From: Mycolicibacterium psychrotolerans
GTDB lineage: Bacteria > Actinomycetota > Actinomycetes > Mycobacteriales > Mycobacteriaceae
Reading direction: 5' to 3'
DNA length: 64,000 nucleotides
Assembly: GCF_010729305.1 (NCBI RefSeq)
Contig: NZ_AP022574.1
Span: forward strand, 3,286,001 to 3,350,000
A model generated the notes under the pieces. That model saw only the letters and a list, made by a program, of their open reading frames with translations, was not told where the DNA came from and ran no database searches. A program made the position numbers and the translations under genes. How positions within the stretch are numbered: the first letter of the stretch is position 1; each line of letters starts with the position of its first letter. Of this stretch, positions 40,706 through 50,788 are shown piece by piece.

Positions 40706-41602
40706 TCATTCCGGTGGACGTCTGCGGTCGAGCAGCAGACGGGCGAACGCGTCCGGGCACTCCAGCGGGGTGAAGTGACCGGCTGCGGGTGCGGTGTGCA
40801 CCGTCACATCGGTGAAGTAATGCTCGAGCCGGTCCGACCACGCCGGCGGGAACAGCGGATCCCGGCCCGGCCAGAGCACGTCGGTGGGAGCGTGGATCCG
40901 GATCGCCTGCTCGGGCGGGAGCTCGGTCAGCGACTGCGCGATCGTGCCCGCCCCGGCCCGGTACCAGGCGATCGACGCGGTGAAGGCACCGGCCAGCGCG
41001 TAGTCGGCCACCAGCGAGTCGAGGTCGTCCTCACTGAGGGCGAACCCCGGTCCGGACCAGTGACTCCAGAAGTGCCGCAGATACTCGCGCACGGCGTCGT
41101 CGTTGCCGTCGACCAGCCGCGCCGACAACGGAAGTTGGTGAAACGCCTGATACCAGAACTCGGCCTGGGCGGGTGCGGTGAGCACCCGCTCGCCCGCACC
41201 CGGCAGCGGCGGTGACAACACCAGCGCGTGGATCAGGTCGGGGTGCATGCGCGCCACACTCTGGGCGACGCGGCTGCCGACGTCGTAGCCGCCGATCACC
41301 ACCGGCGCCAGACCTAGCTCCGCGATCAGTCCGACGACGCTGGCCGCCTGCGCCGACGCGCTGTAGAAGTGGCTGACGGCCACGTCGTGTTTGTCCGAGC
41401 CGCCGAAGCCGCGCAGGTCCGGCACCACCACGTCGATGTCCCGGCCGGAGTCCAGCAGCAGCGGCACCAGCCGCCGATAGTCGTGGCGGTTGCCCGGCCA
41501 GCCGTGCAGCAGCAGCACCGACGGCGCGCCGGGCGTGCCGAAGCGATCGAAGGCCAACCGGAAACCGTCGACGGGCGCGCTGCGCGATGCCCGTGACCCC
41601 AT
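40706..41602 (-). CDS. Alpha/beta hydrolase, epoxide-hydrolase/haloalkane-dehalogenase type
   Basis: A 298-residue alpha/beta hydrolase with an aspartate nucleophile. The oxyanion motif HGWPG is at about residues 34-38, nucleophile Asp107 in GGYDVGSR (Sm-X-Nuc-X-Sm), and a catalytic His in AAGHFTP near the C-terminus. The HGxP motif and Asp nucleophile point to epoxide hydrolase or fluoroacetate/haloalkane dehalogenase relatives rather than esterases. A cap domain of about 90 residues contains lid tyrosines (WYQAFHQLP, AWYRAGAG). It begins 4 bp after the DUF1023 gene stop, so it is in the same operon. The substrate is unknown. Confidence 0.85.
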   Translation of the reverse strand: MGSRASRSAPVDGFRLAFDRFGTPGAPSVLLLHGWPGNRHDYRRLVPLLLDSGRDIDVVVPDLRGFGGSDKHDVAVSHFYSASAQAASVVGLIAELGLAPVVIGGYDVGSRVAQSVARMHPDLIHALVLSPPLPGAGERVLTAPAQAEFWYQAFHQLPLSARLVDGNDDAVREYLRHFWSHWSGPGFALSEDDLDSLVADYALAGAFTASIAWYRAGAGTIAQSLTELPPEQAIRIHAPTDVLWPGRDPLFPPAWSDRLEHYFTDVTVHTAPAAGHFTPLECPDAFARLLLDRRRPPE

Positions 41603-41606
41603 GCGC

Positions 41607-43226
41607 TCATTCTGGCGCGTCGGCGACGGCGCGATGCAGCGTTTCGGAATCCCCTGTGATGACCGCGAGCACCGTGCGCCAGGAATCCGAGGGCCGGTTC
41701 AGCATGCCGCTGTGTGCGTCCCACCCGGCCACCGGCCGACCGTCGTCGTAAAACCCTGCGCGCAAACGAATCACGCCGGGCATCTCGTCGGGATCGGCGC
41801 CGTGCGGGCCGCCAGGGATGCCCTGCACGGCCTCGATGAAGTCGCCGGGCGCGGTCATCGAGAAACGCAGCACGTCTGGGTTTCGGTTGTGCCAGTCCGA
41901 CGGGTCGTCGACGCCGACGCCCGAGCCCGCGGCGGCCAGGAACAGCGTCCGGTCCGACGTCAGCCCGAGCGCCTCGGCGGTGCCGACGATCGAGCCGCCG
42001 TACGAGTGCCCGATCACCGTCACGGGAACGCCGGGCGCCACCGTGCGGTCGACGTCCTCGCTGAACGCCACCAGGCGCGGCGCCATGTCCAGCGCGCCGC
42101 GCGGGTCCGCCGCCTCGAGCAGCACGGCGGCCGGATCGTGCACCTGCGGGAACGGTCCGCCGAGGTAGGTGATGACCGCCGCGTCGCCGTGACTGCCGGA
42201 CACGAACCGGCGCGCGGTGGCGGTGGTGGCCGCCGAGCCCTCGATCGTAGTGTTGACGCCGGGCACCAGCACCGCGACGCTGTGGGCGGTCGCGAGGTCG
42301 CCGTGCAGTTCCACCAGCGACGAGCGGGCGGGATCGAAGGCCAGGATCTGGCGTTGGATGCGACCACCGGCCCGGGTCGGGTCGTCGACCTCCGCGAGCA
42401 GCCCCCGATACAGCGCGATCCGCCGGCGTGAATCGGTGTCGCGTCCGGACTCAGCGAGGATGGCCGCCGCGATGTTGATCCGGTTCGCGGCAATGCGCAT
42501 CGGCCAGGGTATTCCGTCGGTGTTGCCGACCTGCCGCGGATGCTGGGCGACCAGGCGATCACGCTGCTCGGGTGTCATCGCGGCGATCTGCCCGGCGATG
42601 TCGTGCTGGCTCGTCGTCGGCCAGCCGCCCACGACGTCGACCGGGGGACCGGGCGCGGCGCCGGCGGGCACGGTGGGCGCCGGAGTCCGGCGGGTGCCAC
42701 CGCTCAGTGCCGCGGTGAGGTCGGACGCGGCGTCCCAGTCCGCGGCGTCGAGCTGGTCGAGGGCCGCCATGATCTGCGAACGGGCATGTGCGGCAGCGAT
42801 ATCGAGCATCTGTGCGGCCACTGCCGCGTCACCGCCGGCCAGCAGGACCAGCACCGGATCCGGTGCCGTCGCGCGGGTGACCGAGCCGTCCCCGGCGACT
42901 TCGAGTCCGTCGCGCTGCGCCCGCTCCACGGTGTCGAGCACGTCGGCGCGCGCGGCGGCCAGCTGCTCGGCACCGTCGGTCGCGGCCACCGACGCGGCGA
43001 CCAGACGGCGTGCGACCGCCGCGGCATCGGCGGCCAGGGTGCCTGCCTGACTGCGGGCTGCGTCGGCCGCCGCGCCCGCCCAGTGCTCGTCGGTGCCCCC
43101 GCTCAGCGCGAGCACGGTGTCGGCCTCGCCGCAGATCCGGCGGGCCAGCTCGTCGCAGTCCAGCGCCAGGTCGCGCAGCGCGTCGGGTCGCCATGCCTGC
43201 GCCTGTGTCACCGTCGGACGGCTCAC
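41607..43226 (-). CDS. DUF1023 alpha/beta hydrolase with N-terminal helical region
   Basis: A 539-residue protein. The N-terminal ~170 residues are alanine-rich and helical ([43 protein letters not shown]), resembling the WXG-like helical hairpins found ahead of DUF1023 domains. The C-terminal domain has the hydrolase core with nucleophile Ser408 in GHSYGGS, preceded by [15 protein letters not shown] and followed by [10 protein letters not shown] and a His in WDAHSGML. Mycobacterial DUF1023 proteins are often linked to ESX-type secretion or to a small partner encoded upstream, as here (4-bp GTGA overlap). Function is unknown; it could be an esterase or lipase. Confidence 0.8.
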   Translation of the reverse strand: MSRPTVTQAQAWRPDALRDLALDCDELARRICGEADTVLALSGGTDEHWAGAAADAARSQAGTLAADAAAVARRLVAASVAATDGAEQLAAARADVLDTVERAQRDGLEVAGDGSVTRATAPDPVLVLLAGGDAAVAAQMLDIAAAHARSQIMAALDQLDAADWDAASDLTAALSGGTRRTPAPTVPAGAAPGPPVDVVGGWPTTSQHDIAGQIAAMTPEQRDRLVAQHPRQVGNTDGIPWPMRIAANRINIAAAILAESGRDTDSRRRIALYRGLLAEVDDPTRAGGRIQRQILAFDPARSSLVELHGDLATAHSVAVLVPGVNTTIEGSAATTATARRFVSGSHGDAAVITYLGGPFPQVHDPAAVLLEAADPRGALDMAPRLVAFSEDVDRTVAPGVPVTVIGHSYGGSIVGTAEALGLTSDRTLFLAAAGSGVGVDDPSDWHNRNPDVLRFSMTAPGDFIEAVQGIPGGPHGADPDEMPGVIRLRAGFYDDGRPVAGWDAHSGMLNRPSDSWRTVLAVITGDSETLHRAVADAPE

Positions 43227-43495
43227 CGGCCCAGCCGGTTCCCGCCGTCGCGGTCGGCACGCTCGAACGCGTCGGCGGCGCGGCGCGCCGCAAGCGCCCA
43301 GCCCCGCAGCCCGGCGGCGACGTCCTCGAGCTCGTCGACGACCGTCGCTGCCGACACCGCGGCGACCCGCGATCCCGGCAGCGCGTCGCGGTCCAGCGCC
43401 GGACACGGCAGGGCGCCGATCTCGTCGGCGATCGCCCAGATCCGATCCGCGACGCCCCGCAGACGCTCGAGATCGACCCGCGTGAATTCCCCCAT
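43223..43495 (-). CDS. Small EspC/DUF2580-like helical protein
   Basis: A 90-residue helical protein. It starts [29 protein letters not shown] and continues through a second amphipathic helix, [30 protein letters not shown], giving a helical hairpin like the type VII secretion EspC/DUF2580 family. It overlaps the DUF1023 gene by 4 bp, a pairing seen elsewhere in mycobacteria. It could be a secreted partner or chaperone of the hydrolase; a YxxxD/E secretion signal is not evident at the C-terminus. It is divergent from pafA. Confidence 0.65.
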   Translation of the reverse strand: MGEFTRVDLERLRGVADRIWAIADEIGALPCPALDRDALPGSRVAAVSAATVVDELEDVAAGLRGWALAARRAADAFERADRDGGNRLGR

Positions 43496-43533
43496 GGCTC
43501 ATGCTGGCACCCAACGAGTGCCCTCCAGCCGGG

Positions 43534-43564
43534 TTATCCACAGCCTTTCTTTGGGCGTGGACAA
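43534..43564. promoter_or_regulatory. Two DnaA-box-like sequences upstream of pafA
   Basis: TTATCCACA on the plus strand (43534-43542) equals the classical DnaA box, and TTGTCCACG on the minus strand (43556-43564) differs by one base from the mycobacterial box TTGTCCACA. They face each other in a relatively AT-rich 105 bp divergent promoter region. Function in DnaA titration or regulation is only suggested. Confidence 0.35.
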
Positions 43565-43587
43565 CCACGCCCGCGCCGAGCAGCAGC

Positions 43588-43593
43588 TAGTCT
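43588..43593 (+). promoter_or_regulatory. Leaderless -10 element of pafA
   Basis: TAGTCT (TANNNT) ends 7 nt before the pafA GTG at 43601, the same spacing as dop and pafB. A leaderless transcript beginning at the GTG is predicted. Confidence 0.5.
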
Positions 43594-43600
43594 CGATGAG

Positions 43601-44959
43601 GTGCAGCGACGAATCATGGGCATCGAAACCGAATTCGGTGTCACCTGCACGTTCCACGGCCATCGCCGGCTCAGTCCCGACGAGGTCGCCCGCTATCTCT
43701 TCCGGCGGGTGGTGTCGTGGGGACGCAGCAGCAACGTCTTCCTCCGCAACGGTGCGCGCCTGTACCTCGACGTGGGCAGCCATCCCGAATACGCGACCGC
43801 CGAGTGCGACAACCTCACCCAGCTGGTCACCCACGATCGCGCGGGCGAGCGGGTGCTCGAGGACCTGCTGGTCGACGCCGAGCAACGGCTGGCCGACGAG
43901 GGTATCGGCGGGGACATCTACCTGTTCAAGAACAACACCGACTCCGCGGGCAACTCCTACGGCTGCCACGAGAACTACCTGATCGTGCGGGCCGGCGAGT
44001 TCTCCAGGATCTCCGACGTGCTGCTCCCGTTCCTGGTCACCCGGCAGCTGATCTGCGGCGCGGGCAAGGTGCTGCAGACGCCCAAGGCGGCGACGTTCTG
44101 CCTGTCGCAGCGCGCCGAGCACATCTGGGAGGGCGTCTCCAGTGCGACGACCCGATCCCGTCCCATCATCAACACCCGCGACGAGCCGCACGCCGACGCG
44201 GAGAAGTACCGCCGCCTGCACGTCATCGTCGGCGACTCCAACATGTGCGAGTCCACCACCATGCTCAAGGTCGGCTCGGCCTCGCTGGTCCTGGAGATGA
44301 TCGAGGCCGGCGTCGCGTTCCGCGACTTCTCGCTGGACAACCCGATCCGCGCGATCCGCGAGGTCAGCCACGACCTCACCGGCCGGCGCCCGGTGCGCCT
44401 CGCCGGCGGACGGCAGGCCAGTGCGCTCGACATCCAGCGCGAGTACTACGCCCGCGCGGTCGAGTACCTGCAGACCCGGGAACCCAACACACAGATCGAG
44501 CAGGTGGTCGACCTGTGGGGCCGCCAACTCGACGCCGTGGAGAGCCAGGACTTCGCCAAGGTCGACACCGAGATCGACTGGGTGATCAAGCGCAAGCTGT
44601 TCCAGCGGTATCAGGACCGCTACAGCATGGACCTGTCCGACGCCAAGATCAGCCAGCTGGACCTGGCGTATCACGACATCAAGCGGGGCCGCGGTGTGTT
44701 CGACCTGCTGCAGCGCAAGGGCCTGGCGGCGCGCATCACCACCGACGAGGAGATCGAGGCCGCGGTCAACACACCGCCGCAGACCACCCGGGCCAAGCTG
44801 CGCGGAGAGTTCATCAGCGCCGCCCAGGAGGCCGGCCGCGACTTCACCGTCGACTGGGTGCACCTCAAGCTCAACGATCAGGCCCAGCGCACCGTGCTGT
44901 GCAAGGACCCGTTCCGCTCGGTCGACGAGAGGGTCAAGCGGCTCATCGCATCGATGTGA
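43601..44959 (+). CDS. pafA: Pup-protein ligase
   Basis: Uses ATP to phosphorylate the C-terminal Glu of deamidated Pup and joins it to substrate lysines. The 452-residue product has the same length as in M. tuberculosis. It opens [16 protein letters not shown] with metal-binding Glu9/Glu11; catalytic Asp57 is in [13 protein letters not shown]. Further motifs are [40 protein letters not shown] and the C-terminal cap [21 protein letters not shown]. It is a glutamine-synthetase-like fold paralogous to Dop but without the Dop loop. It is followed by pafB-pafC. In this genome it is separated from prcA by about 15 kb of accessory genes. Confidence 0.98.
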   Translation: MQRRIMGIETEFGVTCTFHGHRRLSPDEVARYLFRRVVSWGRSSNVFLRNGARLYLDVGSHPEYATAECDNLTQLVTHDRAGERVLEDLLVDAEQRLADEGIGGDIYLFKNNTDSAGNSYGCHENYLIVRAGEFSRISDVLLPFLVTRQLICGAGKVLQTPKAATFCLSQRAEHIWEGVSSATTRSRPIINTRDEPHADAEKYRRLHVIVGDSNMCESTTMLKVGSASLVLEMIEAGVAFRDFSLDNPIRAIREVSHDLTGRRPVRLAGGRQASALDIQREYYARAVEYLQTREPNTQIEQVVDLWGRQLDAVESQDFAKVDTEIDWVIKRKLFQRYQDRYSMDLSDAKISQLDLAYHDIKRGRGVFDLLQRKGLAARITTDEEIEAAVNTPPQTTRAKLRGEFISAAQEAGRDFTVDWVHLKLNDQAQRTVLCKDPFRSVDERVKRLIASM

Positions 44960-45015
44960 GCCCGTGCTGCGACGGCGCGCCGCGACGGGCGTCCGGGCCC
45001 ACCGCCGATTCGTCT

Positions 45016-45021
45016 TAAGCT
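45016..45021 (+). promoter_or_regulatory. Leaderless -10 element of pafB
   Basis: TAAGCT (TANNNT) ends 7 nt before the pafB GTG at 45029. There is no ribosome binding site, and pafA ends 69 bp upstream, so pafBC may have their own leaderless promoter. Confidence 0.5.
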
Positions 45022-45028
45022 CTACGCC

Positions 45029-46033
45029 GTGGGGATCTCAAAAGTCGAACGGTTGATGAACCTCGTCATCGCGCTGCTGTCGACGCGGGCGTTCATCACC
45101 GCAGACCGGATCCGCGAGACCGTCTACGGCTACTCCGACGGTGCGAGCGACGAGGCGTTCTCCCGCATGTTCGAGCGCGACAAGAACGAACTGCGCGACC
45201 TCGGCATCCCGTTGGAGACGGGCCGGGTGTCCTCGACCGACCCGACGGAGGGCTACCGCATCAACCGGGAGGCCTACGCGCTGCCCGCGGTGGAGCTGAC
45301 ATCCGACGAGGCCGCCGCCGTCGCGGTCGCGACGCAGCTGTGGGAGTCACCCGAGCTGATCACCGCGACCCAGAGCGCGCTGCTGAAACTGCGGGCCGCC
45401 GGCGTGGAGATCGAAGCCGTCGACGACCTCGACGTCGCGATCACCTCGACGGCGGCGCTGCCGGGTCTGCGCGGCTCGGAGGACGTGCTCGGAATCCTGC
45501 TGTCGGCCATCGACTCCGGCCGCGCGGTGCGCTTCCCGCACCGTCCGTCGCGCAGCGAGCCCTACGTGATCCGCACCGTCGAGCCGTGGGGTGTGGTCAC
45601 CGACCGCGGCCGCTGGTACCTGGTCGGCCACGACCGCGACCGCGACGCGGTCCGTACGTTCCGGCTCTCCCGCATCGGTGCCGAGGTGACGCCGATCGGC
45701 GAACCCGGCGCGGTGGTCCGCCCGCCCGGGGTGAACCTGCGCGAGATCGTCGCGCGGGTGGTGGGCGACTGGCCCGGCGCGGGACAGGCGCGGGTCTGGG
45801 TCGCCGACGGCAAGGCCACCGCGCTGCGCCGACGGGCCACCGTCGTCGGCGCGAAGACGCTCGGCGGCCGCGCCGGGCAGGAGATCACCCTCGACATCGG
45901 CATGTTCGACCGGCTGGCCCGCGAGGTCGCCAGCTACGGCGCCGATGCGGTCGCGCTGGAGCCCGCCTCGCTGCGCGAGGACGTCATCGCCCGGCTGCAG
46001 GCACAGGCCGGCGTCGAGCAGGTGCGGGCGTGA
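45029..46033 (+). CDS. pafB: WYL-domain transcription factor PafB
   Basis: One half of the PafBC activator of the mycobacterial LexA/RecA-independent DNA-damage response. The 334-residue protein has an N-terminal winged helix (VERLMNLVIALLSTRAFITADRIRETVYGY), a WYL domain in the middle (residues 140-230: RTVEPWGVVTDRGRWYLVGHDRDRDAVRTFRLSRI, with the W-Y-L triad) and a WCX C-terminal domain. It has a 4-bp GTGA overlap with pafC, consistent with fixed stoichiometry of the heterodimer. The ligand sensed is thought to be single-stranded nucleic acid in the family. Confidence 0.95.
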   Translation: MGISKVERLMNLVIALLSTRAFITADRIRETVYGYSDGASDEAFSRMFERDKNELRDLGIPLETGRVSSTDPTEGYRINREAYALPAVELTSDEAAAVAVATQLWESPELITATQSALLKLRAAGVEIEAVDDLDVAITSTAALPGLRGSEDVLGILLSAIDSGRAVRFPHRPSRSEPYVIRTVEPWGVVTDRGRWYLVGHDRDRDAVRTFRLSRIGAEVTPIGEPGAVVRPPGVNLREIVARVVGDWPGAGQARVWVADGKATALRRRATVVGAKTLGGRAGQEITLDIGMFDRLAREVASYGADAVALEPASLREDVIARLQAQAGVEQVRA

Positions 46034-47016
46034 CCGCCGTGAGCACCCGGCTGGTGCGGCTGCTGAACATGGTCCCGTACTTCCAGGCGAACCCGCGGAT
46101 CACCTACGACGAGGCCGCCGCCGATCTCGGGGTGAGCGTCAAACAGCTGCGCGACGACCTCAACCAGCTGTGGATGTGCGGGCTGCCCGGCTACGGGCCC
46201 GGCGACCTGATCGACTTCGAGTTCTCCGGCGACACCATCGAGGTGACGTTCACCGCCGGCATGGACCATCCGCTGCGGCTGACCTCCCCGGAGGCCACCG
46301 GTGTGCTGGTGGCGCTGCGGGCGCTGGTCGACGTCCCCGGCATGGTCGATCCGGAGGCGGCGCGCAGCGCGATCGCCAAGATCGAGTCCGCGGCGGGCAG
46401 CGCGGGCCACGGCGTCGAGGGCGCGGCGGTCGACGAGCCGGCGCCGGTGGAGAGCGAGGCCGCCGCTGCGGTGCGCACGGCGGTCCGCGGCGACAAGGCG
46501 CTGGCGATCGAGTACTACTCGGCGTCGCACGACATGCTGTCGAGCCGGGTGGTGGACCCGATCAGGGTGGTGCTCGTCGCCGACCACAGTTACCTGGAGG
46601 CGTGGTGCCGCACCGCCGAGGCGGTCCGGTTGTTCCGCTTCGACCGGATCGTCGACGCGCGGGTGCTCGACGAGCCGTCGGCGCCGCCACCGCCCGCGGT
46701 GCAGGCCGGGCCCGACACGTCGCTGTTCGACCCGGACACCGCCGACCCCTCGCTGCCGACCGCGACGCTGCGCGTGGACCGCTCGGCGGCGTGGATGTTC
46801 GACTACTACCCGCTGCGGGTGCTGCAGGAGTACCCCGACGGGTCGTGTGACGCCGCGATGACGTACGCATCGGATGAGTGGATGGGTCGGTTCGTCCTCG
46901 GCTTCGGCTCGGCGGTGCGGGTTCTCGAGCCGCAGCCGCTGGCCGAGCGGGTGCGGCGGGCGGCAGTTGCCGCGCTGGACGCCTATCGGGTCGGTGACGA
47001 GCGCCCCGGCGGGTAG
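46030..47016 (+). CDS. pafC: WYL-domain transcription factor PafC
   Basis: Partner of PafB. The 328-residue protein starts VTAVSTRLVRLLNMVPYFQANPRITYDEAAADLGVSVKQLRDDL (N-terminal winged helix), carries a degenerate WYL domain (IEYYSASHDMLSSRVVDPIRVVLVADHSYLEAWCRTAEAVRLFRFDRI), and a C-terminal WCX-like part. It is paralogous to PafB. The GTG start overlaps pafB. Its stop codon TAG lies inside the TAGACT hexamer that may serve tatA. Confidence 0.94.
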   Translation: MTAVSTRLVRLLNMVPYFQANPRITYDEAAADLGVSVKQLRDDLNQLWMCGLPGYGPGDLIDFEFSGDTIEVTFTAGMDHPLRLTSPEATGVLVALRALVDVPGMVDPEAARSAIAKIESAAGSAGHGVEGAAVDEPAPVESEAAAAVRTAVRGDKALAIEYYSASHDMLSSRVVDPIRVVLVADHSYLEAWCRTAEAVRLFRFDRIVDARVLDEPSAPPPPAVQAGPDTSLFDPDTADPSLPTATLRVDRSAAWMFDYYPLRVLQEYPDGSCDAAMTYASDEWMGRFVLGFGSAVRVLEPQPLAERVRRAAVAALDAYRVGDERPGG

Positions 47017-47039
47017 ACTCGGCGCAGACGTCTGGAGGT
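47014..47039 (+). promoter_or_regulatory. tatA promoter element and ribosome binding site
   Basis: TAGACT (47014-47019) overlaps the pafC stop and could act as a -10 giving a leader of about 20 nt. GGAGGT (47034-47039) is a strong Shine-Dalgarno and supports the unusual TTG start of tatA at 47047. Confidence 0.45.
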
Positions 47040-47046
47040 AACCAAA

Positions 47047-47307
47047 TTGGGTGGTCTACAACCCTGGCACTGGATCATCGTCATCGCCGTGTTCGTGCTG
47101 CTCTTCGGCGCCAAGAAGCTCCCCGACGCAGCCCGCTCACTCGGCAAGTCGATGCGCATCTTCAAGTCCGAGATCAAGGAGATGCAGGCTGAGTCGAAGT
47201 CCGAGACACCGACCCAGATCTCCTCGGAGCGGGTGACCGACGCCGACCGTCCCGTCGGCGGCGCCACGGCGCACACCGAACCGTCGTCGGACAAGCGCCC
47301 GGCCTGA
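47047..47307 (+). CDS. tatA: Sec-independent translocase subunit TatA
   Basis: A pore-forming component of the twin-arginine translocase in the inner membrane. The 86-residue protein has a short extracytoplasmic N-terminus (GGLQPWHW), one transmembrane helix ([12 protein letters not shown], residues 9-20), the [18 protein letters not shown] amphipathic helix with the hinge glycine and FG motif, and a polar tail. It initiates at TTG, decided by the GGAGGT 8 nt upstream and by the family N-terminus. It is encoded ahead of tatC after pafBC, as in other mycobacteria. Confidence 0.96.
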   Translation: MGGLQPWHWIIVIAVFVLLFGAKKLPDAARSLGKSMRIFKSEIKEMQAESKSETPTQISSERVTDADRPVGGATAHTEPSSDKRPA

Positions 47308-47382
47308 ATCGTCACCTCGACACGGCGCGGGCCCGGTCCGCGTCCTGATCCTGTGCCTGTGAACAGGTAGGCCTTCCTCGAC

Positions 47383-48330
47383 GTGCAGATCCCTGGACTC
47401 TTCCGAAAGCTCGACCCCCGCCGCCGCCGCTCCCGGGTCAATCCCGACGGCACGATGTCGTTGGTCGAACACCTCACCGAACTGCGGACCCGGCTGCTGA
47501 TCTCGGTGTTGGCCGTTCTGGTCACCACGACGGTCGGATTCCTCTGGTACAGCCACGGGGCTTTCGGGCTGCCCAGCCTGGGCGACTGGCTGCGCGGTCC
47601 GTACTGCTCACTGCCGGAGTCCGCGCGGGCGACCATCGCCCCCGACGGCGAGTGCCGCCTCCTCGCCACCGCACCGTTCGACCAGTTCATGCTGCGTCTC
47701 AAGGTGGGTTTGATGGCGGGGATCGTCCTCGCATGCCCGGTGTGGCTGCACCAGCTGTGGGCGTTCATCACGCCCGGCCTGTACAGCAAGGAGCGCAGAT
47801 TCGCGGTTGCGTTCGTGACGTTGGGTGCGGCGCTGTTCATCTCCGGCGCCCTGCTGGCCTACATCGTGCTGGCCAAGGCGCTGGGTTTCCTGCTGACCGT
47901 GGGCAGCGATGTGCAGATAACGGCGCTGTCGGGCGATCAGTACTTCGGCTTCCTGATCAATCTGCTTCTGGTGTTCGGGATCAGCTTCGAGTTCCCGCTG
48001 CTGATCGTCATGCTCAACCTGGTCGGTGTGCTGACCTACGCACGGCTGAAGGCGTGGCGGCGCGGCCTGATCATGGGCCTGTTCGTCTTCGCGGCGTTCG
48101 CCACGCCCGGCTCCGATCCGTTCTCCATGCTGGCGCTGGCGATCGCGCTGAGCATCCTGCTGGAGGTGGCGATCCAGATCGCGCGGATCAACGACCGGCG
48201 CAAGGCCCGCCGGGCACTCGACGCGGTCCCCGACGACGAGGCCGCACCGATCGGCTCGGCAGAGCCGGTCGAGGCGCCGTCCGCCGTGTCCGCACCGTCG
48301 CGGCTCGTGATCGACGACGATGCCACCTGA
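47383..48330 (+). CDS. tatC: Sec-independent translocase subunit TatC
   Basis: A receptor for twin-arginine signal peptides. The 315-residue protein has six transmembrane segments. A cytoplasmic N-terminus carries the conserved [15 protein letters not shown] (Glu involved in signal-peptide binding), and it has an [15 protein letters not shown] loop, [21 protein letters not shown], the [21 protein letters not shown] helix, and [25 protein letters not shown] long polar C-terminal tail of about 50 residues is typical of actinobacteria. Clients visible in this window include the DUF1906 protein. The last 11 bp overlap the start of helY. Confidence 0.96.
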   Translation: MQIPGLFRKLDPRRRRSRVNPDGTMSLVEHLTELRTRLLISVLAVLVTTTVGFLWYSHGAFGLPSLGDWLRGPYCSLPESARATIAPDGECRLLATAPFDQFMLRLKVGLMAGIVLACPVWLHQLWAFITPGLYSKERRFAVAFVTLGAALFISGALLAYIVLAKALGFLLTVGSDVQITALSGDQYFGFLINLLLVFGISFEFPLLIVMLNLVGVLTYARLKAWRRGLIMGLFVFAAFATPGSDPFSMLALAIALSILLEVAIQIARINDRRKARRALDAVPDDEAAPIGSAEPVEAPSAVSAPSRLVIDDDAT

Positions 48331-50788
48331 CACGCCACCTGACAGCGTCGCCGCTTTCACCGCGTTACTTCCCTTCGCGCTGGACGGTTTTCAGCGCCGC
48401 GCATGTGACGCACTCGCCCACGGTCACGGTGTGCTGGTGTGTGCGCCGACCGGCGCCGGCAAGACCGTCGTCGGCGAGTTCGCCGTGCACCTCGCGCTTG
48501 CGGCCGGGGGCAAGTGCTTCTACACCACGCCTATCAAGGCGCTGAGCAACCAGAAGCACAACGACCTGGTGCGCCGCTACGGATCCGACCGCATCGGCCT
48601 GCTGACCGGCGACCAGAACATCAACGGCGACGCCGACGTGGTGGTGATGACCACCGAGGTGCTGCGGAACATGCTGTACGCCGATTCGCCTGCCCTGCGG
48701 GGGCTTTCGTTTGTCGTCATGGATGAGGTGCACTTCCTGGCCGACCGGATGCGCGGCGCGGTGTGGGAGGAGGTGATCCTGCACCTGCCCGAGGCGGTGC
48801 GGCTGGTCAGCCTGTCGGCCACGGTGAGCAATGCCGAGGAGTTCGGCGGGTGGATCCAGACCGTGCGCGGGGACACCACCGTCGTCGTCGACGAACACCG
48901 GCCGGTGCCGCTGTGGCAGCACGTCCTGGTCGGCAAGCGGCTCCTCGACCTGTTCGACTACCGGGCTTCGGGTCCGGCGCGCGCGGGCCGCGATCTGCTG
49001 GTGGACCCGGAGCTGCTGCGCCACATCTCCCATCGGCGCGAGGCCGACCGGCTCGCCGACTGGCAGCCGCGGGGGCGCGGCCGGGCCGGGCGGCCGACGC
49101 TGTTCCGCACCCCGGGCCGCCCCGACGTCATCGGGGTGCTCGAGCAGCGCGACCTGCTGCCCGCGATCACGTTCATCTTCTCCCGGGCCGGCTGTGACGC
49201 CGCGGTCAAACAGTGCCTGCGCTCGTCGCTGCGGCTCACCACCGACGACGAACGCACGCGCATCGCCGAGATCGTGGACCGGCGCACCGCCGACCTCGAC
49301 GACGCGGACCTGATCGTGCTCGATTTCCACGAGTGGCGCGAAGGGCTGCTGCGCGGGCTGGCCGCCCACCACGCCGGGATGCTGCCCACCTTCCGCCACA
49401 CCGTGGAGGAGTTGTTCACCGCCGGGCTGGTCAAGGCGGTGTTCGCCACCGAGACGCTGGCACTGGGCATCAACATGCCCGCCCGCACAGTGGTGCTGGA
49501 ACGGCTGGTCAAGTTCAACGGTGAGCAGCATCTGCCGCTGACACCCGGGGAGTACACCCAGTTGACCGGCCGCGCGGGGCGGCGCGGCATCGACGTCGAG
49601 GGCCACGCGGTGGTGCTGTGGAACCCCGACGTCGACCCCGCCGAGGTCGCCGGTCTGGCGTCGACACGTACCTTCCCGCTGCGCAGTTCGTTCGCCCCGA
49701 CCTACAACATGACGATCAACCTCGTCCACCAGATGGGACCCGAACAGGCCCACCAGCTGCTCGAGCGCTCGTTCGCCCAGTACCAGGCCGACCGGTCGGT
49801 GGTCGGTCTGGTGCGCGCCGTGGAACGCGGCGAGAAGCTGCTCGGCGAGCTGGCCGCCGAAATCGGTGGCCGGGAGGCGCCGATCCTGGACTACGTGCGG
49901 CTGCGCGCCCAGATCGCCGAGCGGGAACGGGCGCAGTCGCGCTCCTCCCGGCTGCAACGTCGCCAGGCCGCCAACGACGCGCTGACGGCGCTGCGTCGCG
50001 GCGACATCATCACGATCACCCACGGACGGCGCGGCGGGCTGGCCGTGGTGCTCGAGCCGGCCCGCGACGACGACGATCCGCGCCCGCTGGTGCTGACCGA
50101 GAGTCGGTGGGCGGGCAGGATCTCCTCGGCCGACTACTCCGGGGCCATCGCGCCGATGGGCCGGATGACGCTGCCCAAACGGGTCGAGCACCGCAATCCG
50201 CGCGCCCGCCGCGATCTGGCCTCGGCGTTGACGTCGGCCGCGGCGGGTCTGGATGTGCCGTCCGCGCGGCGGCGGCGCAGCGGTCCGCAGGCCGAACCCG
50301 ACGTGGATCCCGAGCTGGCGTCGCTGCGGGATCGCGTGCGGGCGCACCGGGTCCATCAGCTACCCGACCGGGAGGACAGGGCGCGGGTGGCCGAGCGGTA
50401 CCTCAAGATCGAGCGCGAGAACGACCAGCTACGTCGCAAGATCGCAGCCGCGACGAACTCGCTGGCCCACACCTTCGACCGGATCGTCGTGCTGCTCACC
50501 GAGCGCGGCTTCATCGACCAGGCCGGCGACGCGCCGTCGGTGACCGACGACGGCCGGCTGCTCGCCCGGATCTACAGCGAGAGTGATCTGCTGGTCGCCG
50601 AGTGTCTTCGCGCCGGAGTGTGGGACGACCTCGACCATGCCGAACTGGCGGCCGCTCTGTCGGCGGTGGTCTACGAGTCCCGGCGTGACGGCCACGGCCT
50701 CGGGGACGGCGCGGAGATCCCGACCGGCGGCTCGCGCCGTGTCGCCGTCCAACCAGACCCCGCAGGACTCTGTGGCCGGGTCAGGTGA
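48320..50788 (+). CDS. helY: Ski2/Mtr4-like DEAD-box helicase HelY, C-terminally shortened
   Basis: A superfamily 2 helicase. The 822-residue product has Walker [16 protein letters not shown] (motif II), SLSATVSN (motif III), FIFSRAGCD (IV) and [10 protein letters not shown] (VI), followed by the helical/beta-barrel insertion ([21 protein letters not shown]) and the start of the DSHCT domain. M. tuberculosis HelY is about 906 residues. Here the last ~85-100 residues of the DSHCT domain are replaced by [19 protein letters not shown] after EIPTG, indicating a deletion or frameshift near 50725. It may still be an active helicase, possibly for RNA turnover. The ATG start overlaps tatC. Confidence 0.88.
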   Translation: MPPDTPPDSVAAFTALLPFALDGFQRRACDALAHGHGVLVCAPTGAGKTVVGEFAVHLALAAGGKCFYTTPIKALSNQKHNDLVRRYGSDRIGLLTGDQNINGDADVVVMTTEVLRNMLYADSPALRGLSFVVMDEVHFLADRMRGAVWEEVILHLPEAVRLVSLSATVSNAEEFGGWIQTVRGDTTVVVDEHRPVPLWQHVLVGKRLLDLFDYRASGPARAGRDLLVDPELLRHISHRREADRLADWQPRGRGRAGRPTLFRTPGRPDVIGVLEQRDLLPAITFIFSRAGCDAAVKQCLRSSLRLTTDDERTRIAEIVDRRTADLDDADLIVLDFHEWREGLLRGLAAHHAGMLPTFRHTVEELFTAGLVKAVFATETLALGINMPARTVVLERLVKFNGEQHLPLTPGEYTQLTGRAGRRGIDVEGHAVVLWNPDVDPAEVAGLASTRTFPLRSSFAPTYNMTINLVHQMGPEQAHQLLERSFAQYQADRSVVGLVRAVERGEKLLGELAAEIGGREAPILDYVRLRAQIAERERAQSRSSRLQRRQAANDALTALRRGDIITITHGRRGGLAVVLEPARDDDDPRPLVLTESRWAGRISSADYSGAIAPMGRMTLPKRVEHRNPRARRDLASALTSAAAGLDVPSARRRRSGPQAEPDVDPELASLRDRVRAHRVHQLPDREDRARVAERYLKIERENDQLRRKIAAATNSLAHTFDRIVVLLTERGFIDQAGDAPSVTDDGRLLARIYSESDLLVAECLRAGVWDDLDHAELAAALSAVVYESRRDGHGLGDGAEIPTGGSRRVAVQPDPAGLCGRVR

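Noticed and set aside
48365..50356. 663-codon minus-strand frame opposite helY
   Set aside because: Antisense shadow of a helicase gene with all motifs on the plus strand.
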